From the NCBI GenBank assembly GCA_947044365.1, contig OX345636.1, positions 42,973,537-43,037,536 on the forward strand: a stretch of DNA of 64,000 nucleotides. The letters run 5' to 3'. The notes under the pieces were generated by a model, which worked only from the letters and a program-made list of their open reading frames with translations, was not told the origin of the DNA and did no database searches. Positions 1 through 12,580 of the stretch are shown here, one piece after another. Within the stretch, counting starts at the first letter, position 1. Each line of letters begins with the position of its first letter. The position numbers and the translations under genes are program-made. This stretch comes from Petrosia ficiformis. Lineage: Eukaryota > Porifera > Demospongiae > Haplosclerida > Petrosiidae.

Positions 1-114
1 GAAGACACTTCCATTAATACTATATCAATAATATTAATATTGTAATAATATTAATATAGTATATATTCCTACATTTCTCATGTGATGTTTATTATACCTG
101 ATACCAAATCAAAG

Positions 115-305
115 TAAATAAATTAATAATCCAGCATCACTGACTGCTTGAAGATATTTATCCCATTCTCCTATAATAATTAAATGAGAAGTAACTTGTT
201 GACCTGATGACGTAGTATTGATGATACTACTTGCAAGAGAATTCTTACTGTGAGGCCACTTAACTGCAACATCATCAGATGGTTTAACTATTTTCCAAAA
301 ATCCT
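115..305 (-). CDS. Exon-like segment of an unidentified minus-strand gene
   Basis: Acceptor ATACTATAG, then DFWKIVKPSDDVAVKWPHSK, NSLASSIINTTSSGQQVTS, HLIIIGEWDKYLQAVSDAG, LLIYLL and TGA. No domain recognised. The open frame and codon-like composition in AT-rich DNA support coding. It may be the end of the gene downstream of the receptor. Confidence 0.45.
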
Positions 306-589
306 ATAGTATTAGTAATAAAAATAATATACATGTGATTATTAAATAATTAGTGTATAATTATAATTACAATTATCAATAAAACATTTGCAGCACCTTT
401 AGTACGGGCACTCGAGTCAGTCGGGTGGCCGGGGCCAATAAATGTCTCAAATGTCTAATGCACTAGCTTAACTCAAGCAATATGTAATCTTGACGACTTT
501 CATTTGGCATGTAGTGCGATTTTAGCACTAATTGCTTTGTAGTGTGTGTATGTGAGTTTCTATTTATTGAATTGTGTATATATTTGCAT

Positions 590-880
590 TCGGGTATTTA
601 GGTTGTACAAGTGGCCTATTAGTTAAAGTGCTGGCCTGCAAATTGGAAGGTTGCAGGTTTGAGCCCCACTATATAGTTGCAGGCTTTTTTTCGTCCATGA
701 GTATACTCAACTGCACCCTAAAAATGAGGAGGTGTTTGTCACCACATCGTTTGGAGGGGATGTAAAGCTGTCGGTCCCCGGGAGCAGGTTATTATTTCTA
801 ATTTTTGCTATTCCAGCTTCTTCGTTAGCCACATTTGGTAAAAACTCTTTAGGTTGCATCCTAAGTTGGGAAGGGTTAAT
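590..880 (+). mobile_element. tRNA-derived SINE
   Basis: Pol III-like boxes: A-box TGGCCTATTAGTTAAAGTG at about 611-629 and B-box GGTTTGAGCCCC at about 655-666, with CTGGCCTGCAAATTGGAAGG between, resembling a Cys-tRNA (GCA). The 3' part continues with ATGTAAAGCTGTCGGTCCCC GGGAGCA. The acceptor stem does not close and a long non-tRNA tail follows, so it is a SINE, not a tRNA gene. Confidence 0.75.
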
Positions 881-916
881 ACTAAACACTTAACTTACTA
901 ATGTATTGTCAGATTA

Positions 917-1129
917 CTAAAATAGGTAAAGGTCAATAACACAATACAAATAATTCCCTTCATTAATAGTGAATCCTCCAATAACACCTCTGTTACCAGG
1001 AAGTGTGTTCATTGCGAAATAGACATATGGTGGTGGACGAGCAACTGTTGTGACAGGAATATCTCTGTATAACAATGGAGATTTTAAAACATTTTTGTAA
1101 CAGTTGTAAAACATGCATACACTTTTCAT
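917..1129 (-). CDS. Exon-like segment, unidentified
   Basis: Open frame with SPLLYRDIPVTTVARPPPYV, YFAMNTLPGNRGVIGGFTIN, EGNYLYCVIDLYLF and stop. The start and splice borders are uncertain. It may be an upstream exon of the same gene as 115-305, with the SINE in between. Confidence 0.35.
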   Translation of the reverse strand: MKSVCMFYNCYKNVLKSPLLYRDIPVTTVARPPPYVYFAMNTLPGNRGVIGGFTINEGNYLYCVIDLYLF

Positions 1130-1139
1130 TAATACAGGT

Positions 1140-2270
1140 GTGTGTGATCTTCATCTCATTTTTTCAAAGGTTTGGTGTGTCACAAATTTGTGACTGTCAT
1201 CCTCTAATGGTTAATTATACTGCACAAAAGTGAACATACATCAATTGATTTGGCTCTACACAAAAGAGAAAGCTGTGTTGAAGGGAGACTAGAAACAGAA
1301 GTTGCAGGGATCAATCGACTATATGCACAGGAATGAAACCACGCCTACAATTCTGGAAATGGAGATAAGCGTACGCAAGTATGAGTCATCAATTTTAAAA
1401 TGGATGCTTTCATAATAAGAAAATATCAAAAAGAAAGACATGGAAAAGGTATATTTTATATAATTATAAATACATAATTTATAATAAACAAGATGTTATT
1501 ATAATAAAGTTTAATATGCATTTAAAAAAATGGATTTTACAATTGCTTCTCTATGCAGGTATATATAATACAAACTGATTTTTCAAATTTTCGACAAAAG
1601 CCCTATTTTCTCATATCCAGTAACATATATGCACACAAGATACTTTCCTCAGCATAGTCATGGATTGAAGTGGCTCACTTCTAGGAGGCACATTCTCAAT
1701 CGGTAATGTAAACAATATGTTGTTCAATTCTAATAAGGAACTACCATACTGTTAAAATTCATCGCCTTTCTACTTGCAGTAGAGAGAACGCAGTAAGTAA
1801 TGAACACCGCTGCACTGTACGTTTTATAGGACTGAAGATCCTTTTGCTGGAAAGAAGAGTCCTGGTTACTTGTACAACTTCATTTTTTTGCACTACCTAA
1901 GCACATAGTAGACTGTTTTGTGAACAAATCTGGTCTTCAAAAACTTTGAAACATTTCATGTTTGTAAATGTCAACAGTTGTGAAGGGTTAAATTTATATG
2001 AGAATTGTCGTGAATTAATTTTTGTGATCACACGAAATCACGAAATTGAAAAAGCTCTATAATTATACTAATTGATTAAAAGTAGGAAGTGGTTATTCGT
2101 CCGTGACCGGATTCGCTCCATTCAAGAAAGGGCCTAGATATGCTTGTACTAGGCTAAAGTTATAAGGGTTCACCACATAGTGATTAAATCCTAGATGATA
2201 AAAATACTAGCTCAAAGCACTTGGTAGCTAGAGGGCTTTAGCCACTTTTATGAACTGCTCATGCTGTGCG
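1140..2270. other. No gene recognised
   Basis: AT-rich; no convincing exon on either strand. Short open frames only. Confidence 0.4.
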
Positions 2271-2282
2271 TTTGTCCCTCGT

Positions 2283-2532
2283 AACTTAATTGTAACAATT
2301 GTCACTATGTAGCACAGGTTGAGAGATGTAACCTTCATCATGCATTTTAACTTCATTTTTGAACTTGGTGAGTTCTTTAACTTTGTCTTGAAGCTCTTTT
2401 ATTTCAAACACAATTAGCCATTTAACGTTTATAACCACAAGGCTCCTCCCATTACCAGACGAATAACTACTTCCTTAAAAGTATGCATTTGCCCACTAAT
2501 TTGGTTTGAGGCAATAACACTTTGGTTAGTGG
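2283..2532 (-). CDS. Possible small exons with coiled coil
   Basis: After an acceptor TTATAG, ETPTNQSVIASNQISGQMHT, FKEVVIRL to a possible donor (gtaatg), then IKELQDKVKELTKFKNEVKM and HDEGYISQPVLHS, ending at a stop. The second part is a short coiled coil. No family. It lies about 300 bp downstream of the receptor stop, possibly the next gene. Confidence 0.3.
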
Positions 2533-2754
2533 GTGTTTCCCTATAATTAAAAAGAATATGTATTAAAAAGAAATGGTAATAACTGACAATTATGCAAATA
2601 AAAACATGCGTAGTGCGTGCAGATATTCCAGCTATAAAGTCACCTAAACATTTGTATGTAAGGAGGTCGGTATGGATACTTTCGATGAACAAAATAAACT
2701 ATATACTGTATGTCTATAAGCATGTATGTAATAGAAACTGAATGAAATAATATA

Positions 2755-2760
2755 TTTATT
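2755..2760 (-). terminator. Putative polyadenylation signal of the receptor
   Basis: TTTATT on the plus strand reads AATAAA on the minus strand, about 28 bp beyond the receptor TAA. A lone hexamer in AT-rich DNA is weak evidence, but the position is right. Confidence 0.45.
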
Positions 2761-2787
2761 GATAAATAGTCCACTTGGTACTATGAC

Positions 2788-3116
2788 TTAGTCAAGACAT
2801 TGTAAGAGTGTTTGTTGGCAAGCTGAGCTTTTCAACTTCTTCACGACATTTTCTGCTAAAGTGTATTCACTCAGTGTTTTTGAATACAGTACTTTGAGGA
2901 TAGTAGCCCATGTGAAATCTGATGTCTTCATTGCTTTCCATGCATTAAATATATGAATAAATCGAATTTTACAATCGTGGTGTTCATCACGAAGACAATC
3001 TAAATAACTTTGTTGTAGTCTCACTTGCACTCCAAATAATTCCCACTTTGCTGGTATCTCAGCACCAACAAGATCACTCAACTTTGAAATATCAGGTGCA
3101 CTCTGTAATAAGGAAT
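2788..3116 (-). CDS. Receptor exon: C-terminal death domain 2 and stop
   Basis: Last coding exon, about 109 residues, ending ...QCLD then TAA at 2,788-2,790. It carries a death-domain pattern: [17 protein letters not shown] near the start, LFGVQVRL, an internal R..HIFNAW segment and [11 protein letters not shown] followed by LAENVVKKL. The acceptor (CCACAG at about 3,117) gives phase 1, matching the phase-1 donor of the preceding exon at 3,469. A second acceptor (TTACAG, 14 bp further in) paired with a phase-0 donor in the preceding exon is also possible. Death domains are six-helix bundles that recruit adaptors. A polyadenylation-like AATAAA (minus strand) is about 28 bp downstream. Confidence 0.85.
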
Positions 3117-6100
3117 CTGTGGTAGAGATAATTAGAACAATCTTAGAAAGTAAGAGTGGAAATTCAGGAGCAAATTTAACACACTGCATTAATGACAATT
3201 CTGTAGACAATTAATGAGAACTGAACTGGTAACAAATTGCAATTCCTCATACTTTTGGTATTTAAAGTCTAGTTCCATCTAAATCACACTATTTTGCACA
3301 ATAATTGAAACTTGGAGTGTTAATGAGAATAGGAATGGATTGTGACATGATCTAAATATGAGCACCATATAGGGGTCCTATGTGGGCCAAACATTGTGCT
3401 TATAACATTCAGCTAAATGAAACAAGAGTGATAGCTAACTAATATATAATGGAGTACTTGTGACATACTTGGGATATCGGTAAGTAAATCATGTATTTCA
3501 AATTCAGTGTAGTCTAGAGTCTCCAGACCATGAGTACACTGACAAATTTGACATAATATAGGACCAGAATTTGTATATTGTTTAGTGACAATAGCAGAGA
3601 GCAAGTATAATCCAGATAGTTCAAGTGCCTTGGCTATTGGCACCCATGATGCAGCTGGATTTAATTTTCTCCACAAAAATAATACTTGTCTTGTACAGCG
3701 ATCGCTAGCTTGACCATCTGTCAATTCTATTCCATGAAGCTCTTCCATTGGAATTTTCAGATGATGACCAAAGCGGTACCAATTTGATTGGAGTTTTGAT
3801 TCTAAGAATTTCATTAGGTCAATGATGAAAGTATCAGTGCCTACAGACATGATGAAAATGAAGTATTCAGTACAATATAAATTCATTACATTGTCTTACC
3901 ATGCGAACAAGTGACAGAATCATGAAGGGATGGTGTTGTAGAGGAAACATTTGAAGCACCTATAACATATATTATACATGAATGTTACACATTAAGATGT
4001 GTATATATATTAATGTACCTGAATCACAGCCTGAAGTGTTAGAAGAAAGTGAAGTAGATGAGACTGGAGTTGTTGTATATAATAAACCTGTGTAGTATTA
4101 GAATAATTTTCATTCTCTTCATGTACATTAAGTATGATTTTAAAAGGAGGGAAGCAAATCATGCATAATTATGCAAGTGGTAACATAATTAGTGATGTAC
4201 CAATAAGACATTTTACTGATATTCTGATAAACCACTCTAGGATATGTAGTCTAGGGTTGGGAATCAGCTGAGATCCTGTACTTCAAGTCGATTAATAATC
4301 GATTAAAATCAGTGGAAGTAATTAGGCCAATTAAGTCAATTAATGCAGGAAACCTCCCTCATTAGATGATCAAATTTGATTCCTGTCACTTCTCTATAGA
4401 TTGTACATTAGTTGCTGTCACATGCTTGAAAAGTATGTCTTTTGGAAAAATTAGCATAATCAATATCACAGACATACAATCAATAATCAGAAGAATTTTC
4501 AATGTCAATAGATTAGTCGATTAATTAATTAATCATCCCAGCACTAATATGTACCAATCCAATATTATATCTACCTTCTAGTTTCTTATTCTTTCAATGA
4601 AAATGAGCATTTTTGTAAGGGTATCACAAAAGCAATAAATGATGTTATAATCATAAATTACATTACCAGTACACTTATTACAATATTGGTTACATCTTTG
4701 AGAAATAACCAGATATCAATACTAGTTGACAATAAGTTAATAACCGATACCGATTACTGATCTTATTAACAGTGCATCACTACATAAATTGTGTAATATA
4801 CATCAGAACTACATTATAAAGGTAGACATACATATATGATGTCTATACCTGACTTTTCCTTGTTCAATCTAACTATTATAGGAGATACATTATTCACTCC
4901 ATGTAAATATAATTTCACTTGAGTGTTTTCATTTTCTGGACCAATGGGAGAAAACTGGAGTTTCAAACGTGGGGGATATGACTCTACTCTCTCATGAGTC
5001 TTAAGATTTTCAATATCATCATCAGTCAGTGTATCTGGAGTACAACCCAGTACTTTGTAGAAGTCAATCAAGTCTTCAGTTATCTATATATTAATAATGG
5101 CTATATATCACCGATTTATTGCAATCATTATTACATGTTACTTGTACTTACTTCAGTATAGTTAATACCTCTGCAACCAATTAGCCAACCAGGAGTGGAA
5201 TCAAATGTAACACTCATACCATTACTATCATCACTGAAGGAAACACAACCAAGATGAAATAGTTTATAATCCTTGAACTGTTCTTCAACAATCTGAAATT
5301 TAAAACAAGTTTTAAAATACAATGTGATTGTCATTATATATTACCTGTAGGCATTTGACAGAATATGTAATACATATATCAACATATAAACTGCCATCTT
5401 CAATCTCTTTTTCAGCATACAATAAATAATACCTCTTTCGTGGTGTATTTTTAGCAGCAGCACAAAGTGAACAGAAGTGGCTTGTAAGAATTCTGGCTAA
5501 TGATGGTGAGAAACTAACTTGAGCCAATTTGTCAGCTGTAAATACTTCAAAGTTCTCTTTTGTAGTTATGAGACATAATTTTTTCTTGTCTTCATCACTA
5601 CTAACATCAACATAATGAGGAATATATAACTCGGCAGGTTTTGCCAACTGATTATCAATGTGGATCCATACAAAAGGAGAGACTGGAATAAAAGAGTCAC
5701 TTGATCTAAAATGAGGAAGTAATAAACAAGCTCCAAACTGCAAAGTACAACATTGTAGAACTGCTCCAGGAGGTATAATGATTGTAATTCCATACTTGTA
5801 AGAATGGTAAAATAACCCATTTTCATCAAATGACATCTCAAGCATCTCATCAAATGAACCTATAATATTATGTTGAGACAAATGAAATATCTGACTAATA
5901 AATTTCAATTGCGATTACAAATTAATGGCTGCATATTCACATACACAGAATAAGATGCATTTCACCATAGTCAAATGACATGAGTGCTTTAATACAGTAC
6001 TGCTTATCAAATTGGGATTCTTGGCAGTTGTGTGATCATCAGGAGTTCCTATTTACGAGTATGCCTTTCTCACAAATGGAAACAATACTTAAACTACTAA

Positions 6101-9100
6101 AAGTTTTGCATAGATTATTATATACCTGTGTATATGTATAGTTTATATAGTATTGTTATAGTTTATTGTAGTATTTGCATAGTTTAAAGAGGATTGTCAT
6201 AATTTATTATAGTATTTGCATAGTTTGTAAAGGATTGTTATAGTTTATTATAGTATATGTATAGTTTATATATTAGGGATATAGTTTATATAGTAGTAAA
6301 ATTTGTTCTGAGACAAATGGCACCCCATAATAAAGATGAATTGCAGGATGTAGCCATAAATTCAGTGATTGCTTATTACAATTATATACCTGTGTATTTT
6401 AACTCATATAGTAAAGTCAATTAATAGAACAAATGTTTGAATTCACATTCCAAACCAGATTTGAGATTCATAATGGTGTTCAGGTAACTTTTGAAACCAA
6501 CTTGATATTTGTATGTGCAAATCCCATAATTATTAGAAAGGATCATTTCAATTTGCAGTGCTCCAATTTTATTTTACTACCTTGTTTCTTTCCTATTAAA
6601 CGTCTTTTGTACGTCTTTATAATGCCATAATTTTAGGGTCTTGATAATAATTTCAGTGGCGGATTTAGAGGGGGGTTGCAGGCACACGCTCCCCCTAAAT
6701 TGCATACACCCACATGGTAATGACTGATGGCTAAAACACAAGTAGATTTACTTCCAGTTTGTACAAGAAAGGTATTCATTTATACTTAGTATCAAGTAGT
6801 ATTTTGAATACATAGTATATGTAATTATTTATATATGTAGTTAAAGAGCTGGTATGACAATAATAACTCCCACATTGCCTTATATTGCAATTTTTAGGGG
6901 TTCAAAATCAAAATTTTCCAAAGAGGGGGGCATGCCACACTCCACAACAACCATGGAAATTATACCACATCCCCCCCAATTTCAAATCCTGAATTCACCC
7001 TGAATTTATGAATTTATGACAAATAATAATTATATTGTAAGCTGTACCCAGGGCCGCTGAGAGGTTGAAAGGGGCCCATGGCTAGCTAATTAATTATTCA
7101 TAGTGGGTGTGGTTAATTAAATAATTGCGTGTCATTAACAATAATTGCTCATAAGGTATAAATAATAATTATTATAACTATTATTATTGTTTTATGTAGC
7201 TCGTGTTTCCTATAATTGAGTAAGTTGCCCTTCTTTCTGTTTTGCACATTTCAATATCATAACAAAAATGATACAAGGTTAAATTTAAATACATACTTCC
7301 ATGTGTGTATGTATGATTTAAACCTACACATATTATATTTCTCGTATTCTTCAGGAGCTTCTACATCAACATCATATGAAAATGATAGAAGAGGAAATAC
7401 AATATCATCAGTGTCATTACAACTGGTAATAGAAACTCTTTGATGATCCAAATCAGACTGGATCTCATAGTTCAGTAAATTTAAATGTTCTGTCTCAGCA
7501 GTATTGGAATGTCCTTCAATATAGGCAACTATTAAAATATAGATACTTCTATCAGTTTAAAATACTAAATAAGTGCAACCCCACAAACACTATGAAGGGA
7601 GGAACAACATATTGATACTATACCCTACATTACAATTTGTATAACTAGGGTAATTAGATTGTGCACTTGGGTGAGAAGTAAGAAATGAATGACAATTATC
7701 TATAAATAAGGAGTGAATTGAAATGTTTACCAGAAACAAATACTCTCCCCTGAGAAATAAAAAAAGCAATAATTATTTCTTATTAACTATACTATATTAT
7801 AGTAATATTTATGCTTACTTTTCAGATTTAATTGCTGTAAGAAATACAAGTTATAGGGTTTCATCCAGGATTTTTTGTTAGAGAGGGGAAAGAATCAATC
7901 ATGTAAAGCATACTGTTCCTGGGAGTGCTCCAGGATATGCTTAAAATTCAGGCTCTCTGAGGTTGCTTCTGGTGGATTCATAGGCCACAGAAGGCTTATA
8001 GATGAGATGTTGTTGCGTGTTGAAATAAGTTTGGTATGAAATCTAATTACACAGTCTTGTTTGTAACCTAGTTATAGTTAAATCTAACTAACAACTTCTG
8101 AGTTAGTATCAACAGTATATAACTGAAGTAATAGTCCTAATTCAAGATAATTGCAAACTTTCATGGAATTCAGATGAATGAGTGTATATCCTACTCTAGC
8201 CTAAACACACATGACTAACCTTGTGTATCTGATTCAGTTACATCAAATGGTGGATGATTAATAAGAAGTGAGTAATCATTGTCAGAAACTTCATTTTCAA
8301 TAAAACTTGTTTCTTTTTCTGGAAAGCTTGAACTCATTTCCTCAAGTAGTTCCTCTGGGATATTAAATTCTTGATTCAATGCATCAATATGAACATGGTC
8401 AATTGTTAATATACCTAAAATAAATTGCAAAATTTATACACAACTGTTACAAAAAGCAAGAAGGAATTGTTTGAAATGAGAAGAATAAAAAGCAAGTAAC
8501 CAATAATAATATTATATTGATGTGTTTGAGACAGGAGGAACTCATCAACAATGATCATGTATTAATTGGTCAAATGGCAATACTTTCTAATACTAGGGAT
8601 ACATGCAAACACCACAACATTTTTATACCATATCGGTTAGATGCATTCCTCAAGTTCATCTCAACAAGTCTAAACAAAATGAATAAAATTATTATAACAT
8701 AATGATTTCATGTTCTCTTGGCACAAATGACTGATTGTAATGCTCACCTTGAATTAACTTTATTTCTCCAACGTTTTAATGTGATCAACAAAATAATAAC
8801 CACAATTAATAGTATTGCAGTAATAGTTGTTACTGTAGTAATAATTACAGTTGATCGATCGACAGTGTCTTCAGTAAGACCTTGGGTTTCTAATAAATAT
8901 ATGTAAAAGACTAGTGAACTATATATAGTATACCAATGAATCATAGGATTGTGCACATAAGCATTTATACCATAATTTGGCAGAATTATTTGCATACCGC
9001 TGCAAGAAACCTTATCACTGCCCTGTTGAAAACCACTATTACATAAATATTTGAAGCTTGCACATATTTCAGAGCAACCACATGTTCCTTCACTGCATTC

Positions 9101-12100
9101 ATCAATATCTGATGAAATTATATGATAAAGAATAATAAAAAACATTTCCAATGATAGAAGATGTAAGGATGTCAAAACTCAAGAAGCATGTGAACAAGGT
9201 TAGGTGGGACCCAAAATTAAACAAAGCACTCCTATATAACCCTACATAAGTACAGCTCTTTGTATTTTGTTTTATAGTGGTTTAAGTACTTATGTAGGGT
9301 TATATGGAAGTGGTTTCTTTAATTTTGGGTCCTATGTTAGCCTCCCAACCTTGTTCACATGCTTTTTGGGTTTTAATATCCCTATATCTTCTTTCATTTT
9401 ATTGGAAATGTTTTTTATTATTCTTGTTACCATTGTTTTTTTTTTCATAATGGTGTGAATATTTTTTCATAGACTGCAGAAATACTGTTGCAAGTTTGTT
9501 CATCAATGAAGGTCTTTTGTATATATATCAATTATTTATGAAATGATTATCCTTCTCTTTCACTCACAGATAATGTCTATTCTCTATTTCACTTACACAA
9601 CTGTCTACAGTCCCACAAGAAGTAGTGTCAGTCACTGTGTCAACAATTCACTATTCCAATGATTATCATAGTATGTAATATAATTATTATACAATGGCTT
9701 TAATATTAATTAATAAGTTTCTATTCATTATTATAAGAATGTATTTAGGATTCCTCACAAATTTTATTATGATTCCAGCACTTCCATGATCTGAGTATAC
9801 AAATGCCCATGCGCAATTAAATACCAGGTGGTTTGATTAATGAAAATGGCGGCCGATTCGAGATCAAATCTTTAAAGTCGTTGAGACTGTCTTCTTTCAT
9901 AGTATCTGGAGATAACATTTTGCTACTTTAAGACCAGAATTTTACAATGAATGCTACTGGAATTGTGCTAGAATCAATGTGATAGTTCAACAAACAAAAT
10001 AAATGATTTGTATGAAAAAAATAAAATGAAAATAATAATTATGAACACTTTGCCACTCGGCCGTTATCCACCTTAAAGACAATTTTTGGCCATCTAGAAG
10101 GTGTTGATACACTACATATGAATAGGTAGGTGTGTATTAAAATTTATCTGTATATATTACAAAAGATTTCAACTCATCCCTTGCAATTGAAATGTATGGG
10201 CGGCCATTTTTTTTCAGTTCCATCCCTAAATAGAGAGTACTACGTACTCTCTGATAGTATAACGTTATTATTATGTAAATTATGTAAATTATGTACATAG
10301 ATATGAACTAATGTTGTTTTAGCACAAGCATATAACTATAATTAAACTTACAAATAAAAAACATTATCAATAAAATGACAGAAGATGTACGAAGATGTAT
10401 AAATGTAGGAATGTTAAAACCCAAAAAGCATGTGAACAAGGTTGGGAAGCTAACATAGGACCCAAAATTAAACAAATCACTTCCATATAACCCAACATAA
10501 GTACTTACACTGCTATAAAGAAAAATACAAAAAGGCTGTACTTAAGTAGGGTTATATGGATTTCGTTTGTTTAACCATAGGTCCTACATTAATCTTGCCA
10601 CCTTGCTCGCATGCTTCTTGGGATTTACATCACTACATCCAGATCTCTTCCTCCATTTTTATTGAAAATGATTATAACATTTTTGTTATAATTATAACTA
10701 TACAATCTATAGCAAAATCTATACACACATTTTGTACTTACCATTACAAGTAACATTATCGAAGTCTAGACGATAACCATTATTACATCCACACATGAAG
10801 CTTCCATCAGTGTCAGTACATATTTGAGAGCAATTGTGTGTTCCTTCACTACACTCATCAATATCTGAAGAGTAACAAATGTACATAATTACATGCAGGT
10901 GAAATTATATACATGCATGTATGTAATAATTGTTATCATTATGATTATAACTATACAACGTATAGCAGTATGTATACACACATTTCATACATACCATTAC
11001 AAGTAACATTATCAAAGTCTAGATAATAACCATCATTACATCCACACGTGAAGCTTCCATCAGCGTTAGTACATATTTGAGAGCAATTGTGTGTTCCATC
11101 AATACACTCATCAGTATCTGAAGAGAAACAGATTTACATATAAATTTATACATGTATGTGGAATTGTATGCATGCTTGTTTGAATGTATGTAATAATTGT
11201 TATCATTATGATTAGAACTCTACAATGTATAGCATTATGTATACACACATTTCATACATACCATTACAAGTAACATTATCAAAGTCTAGATAATAACCAT
11301 CATTACATCCACACGTGAAGCTTCCATCAGCGTTAGTACATATTTGAGAGCAATTGTGTGTTCCATCAATACACTCATCAGTATCTGAAGAGAAACAGAT
11401 TTACATAATTACATGTATGTGGAATTATATACATGCCTGTTTGAATGTTTGTAATAACTGTTATCATTATTATTGCAATTGTACAATGTATAGCTGTATC
11501 TATGTATATATACATTTTGTACATACCATTACAAGTAACGTTGTCGAAGTCTAGATGATAACCATCATTACATCCACACGTGAAGCTTCCATCAGCGTTA
11601 GTACATATTTGAGAGCAATTGTGTGTTCCATCAATACACTCATCAGTATCTGAAGAGAAACAGATTTACATAATTACATGTATGTGGAATTATATACATG
11701 CATGTATGTAATAATTGTTATCATTATGATTATAACTATACAACGTATAGCAGTATGTATACACACATTTTGTACATACCACTACAAGTAACATTATCAA
11801 AGTCTAGATGATAACCATCATTACATCCACACGTGAAGCTTCCAATAGTGTTAGTACATATTTGAGAGCAATTGTGTGTTCCATCACTACACTCATCAGT
11901 ATCTGAAGAGAAACAGATTTACATAATTACATGTATGTGGAATTATATACATGCCTGTTTGAATGTTTGTAATAACTGTTATCATTATTATTGCAATTGT
12001 ACAATGTATAGCTGTATCTATGTATATATACATTTTGTACATACCATTACAAGAAACATTATCAAAGTCTAGATGATAACCATCATTACATCCACATGTG

Positions 12101-12549
12101 TAGCTTCCCTTAGTGTTAGTACATATTTGAGAACAATTGTGTCTTCCATCACTACACTCATCCGTATCTAAAGAGTAAGAAATTTACATATATACATGTA
12201 TGCGGAATTGTATACATGCATGTTTGAATGTATGTAATAATTGTTATCATTATGATTAGAACTATACAATGTATAGCAGTATGTATACACACATTTTATA
12301 CATACCATTACAAGTAACATTATCAAAGTCTAGATAATAAGCATCATTACATCCACACGTGTAGCTTCCATTAGTGTTAGTACATATTTGAGAGCAATTG
12401 TGTGTTCCATCAATACACTCATCAGTATCTAAAGAGTAACAAATTTACATATAATTTTATACATTGTATGCATGCATGTTTGAATGTATGTAATAATTGT
12501 TATCATTAACCCGAGCGCGTAGGCGGAGGGTTATAGTAATCGGTTTGTG

Positions 12550-12580
<31 letters not shown>

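Noticed and set aside
611..680. Functional tRNA-Cys gene
   Set aside because: A- and B-box-like motifs are present, but no closed acceptor stem, a degenerate B-box (GGTTTGA) and a long non-tRNA tail point to a SINE.
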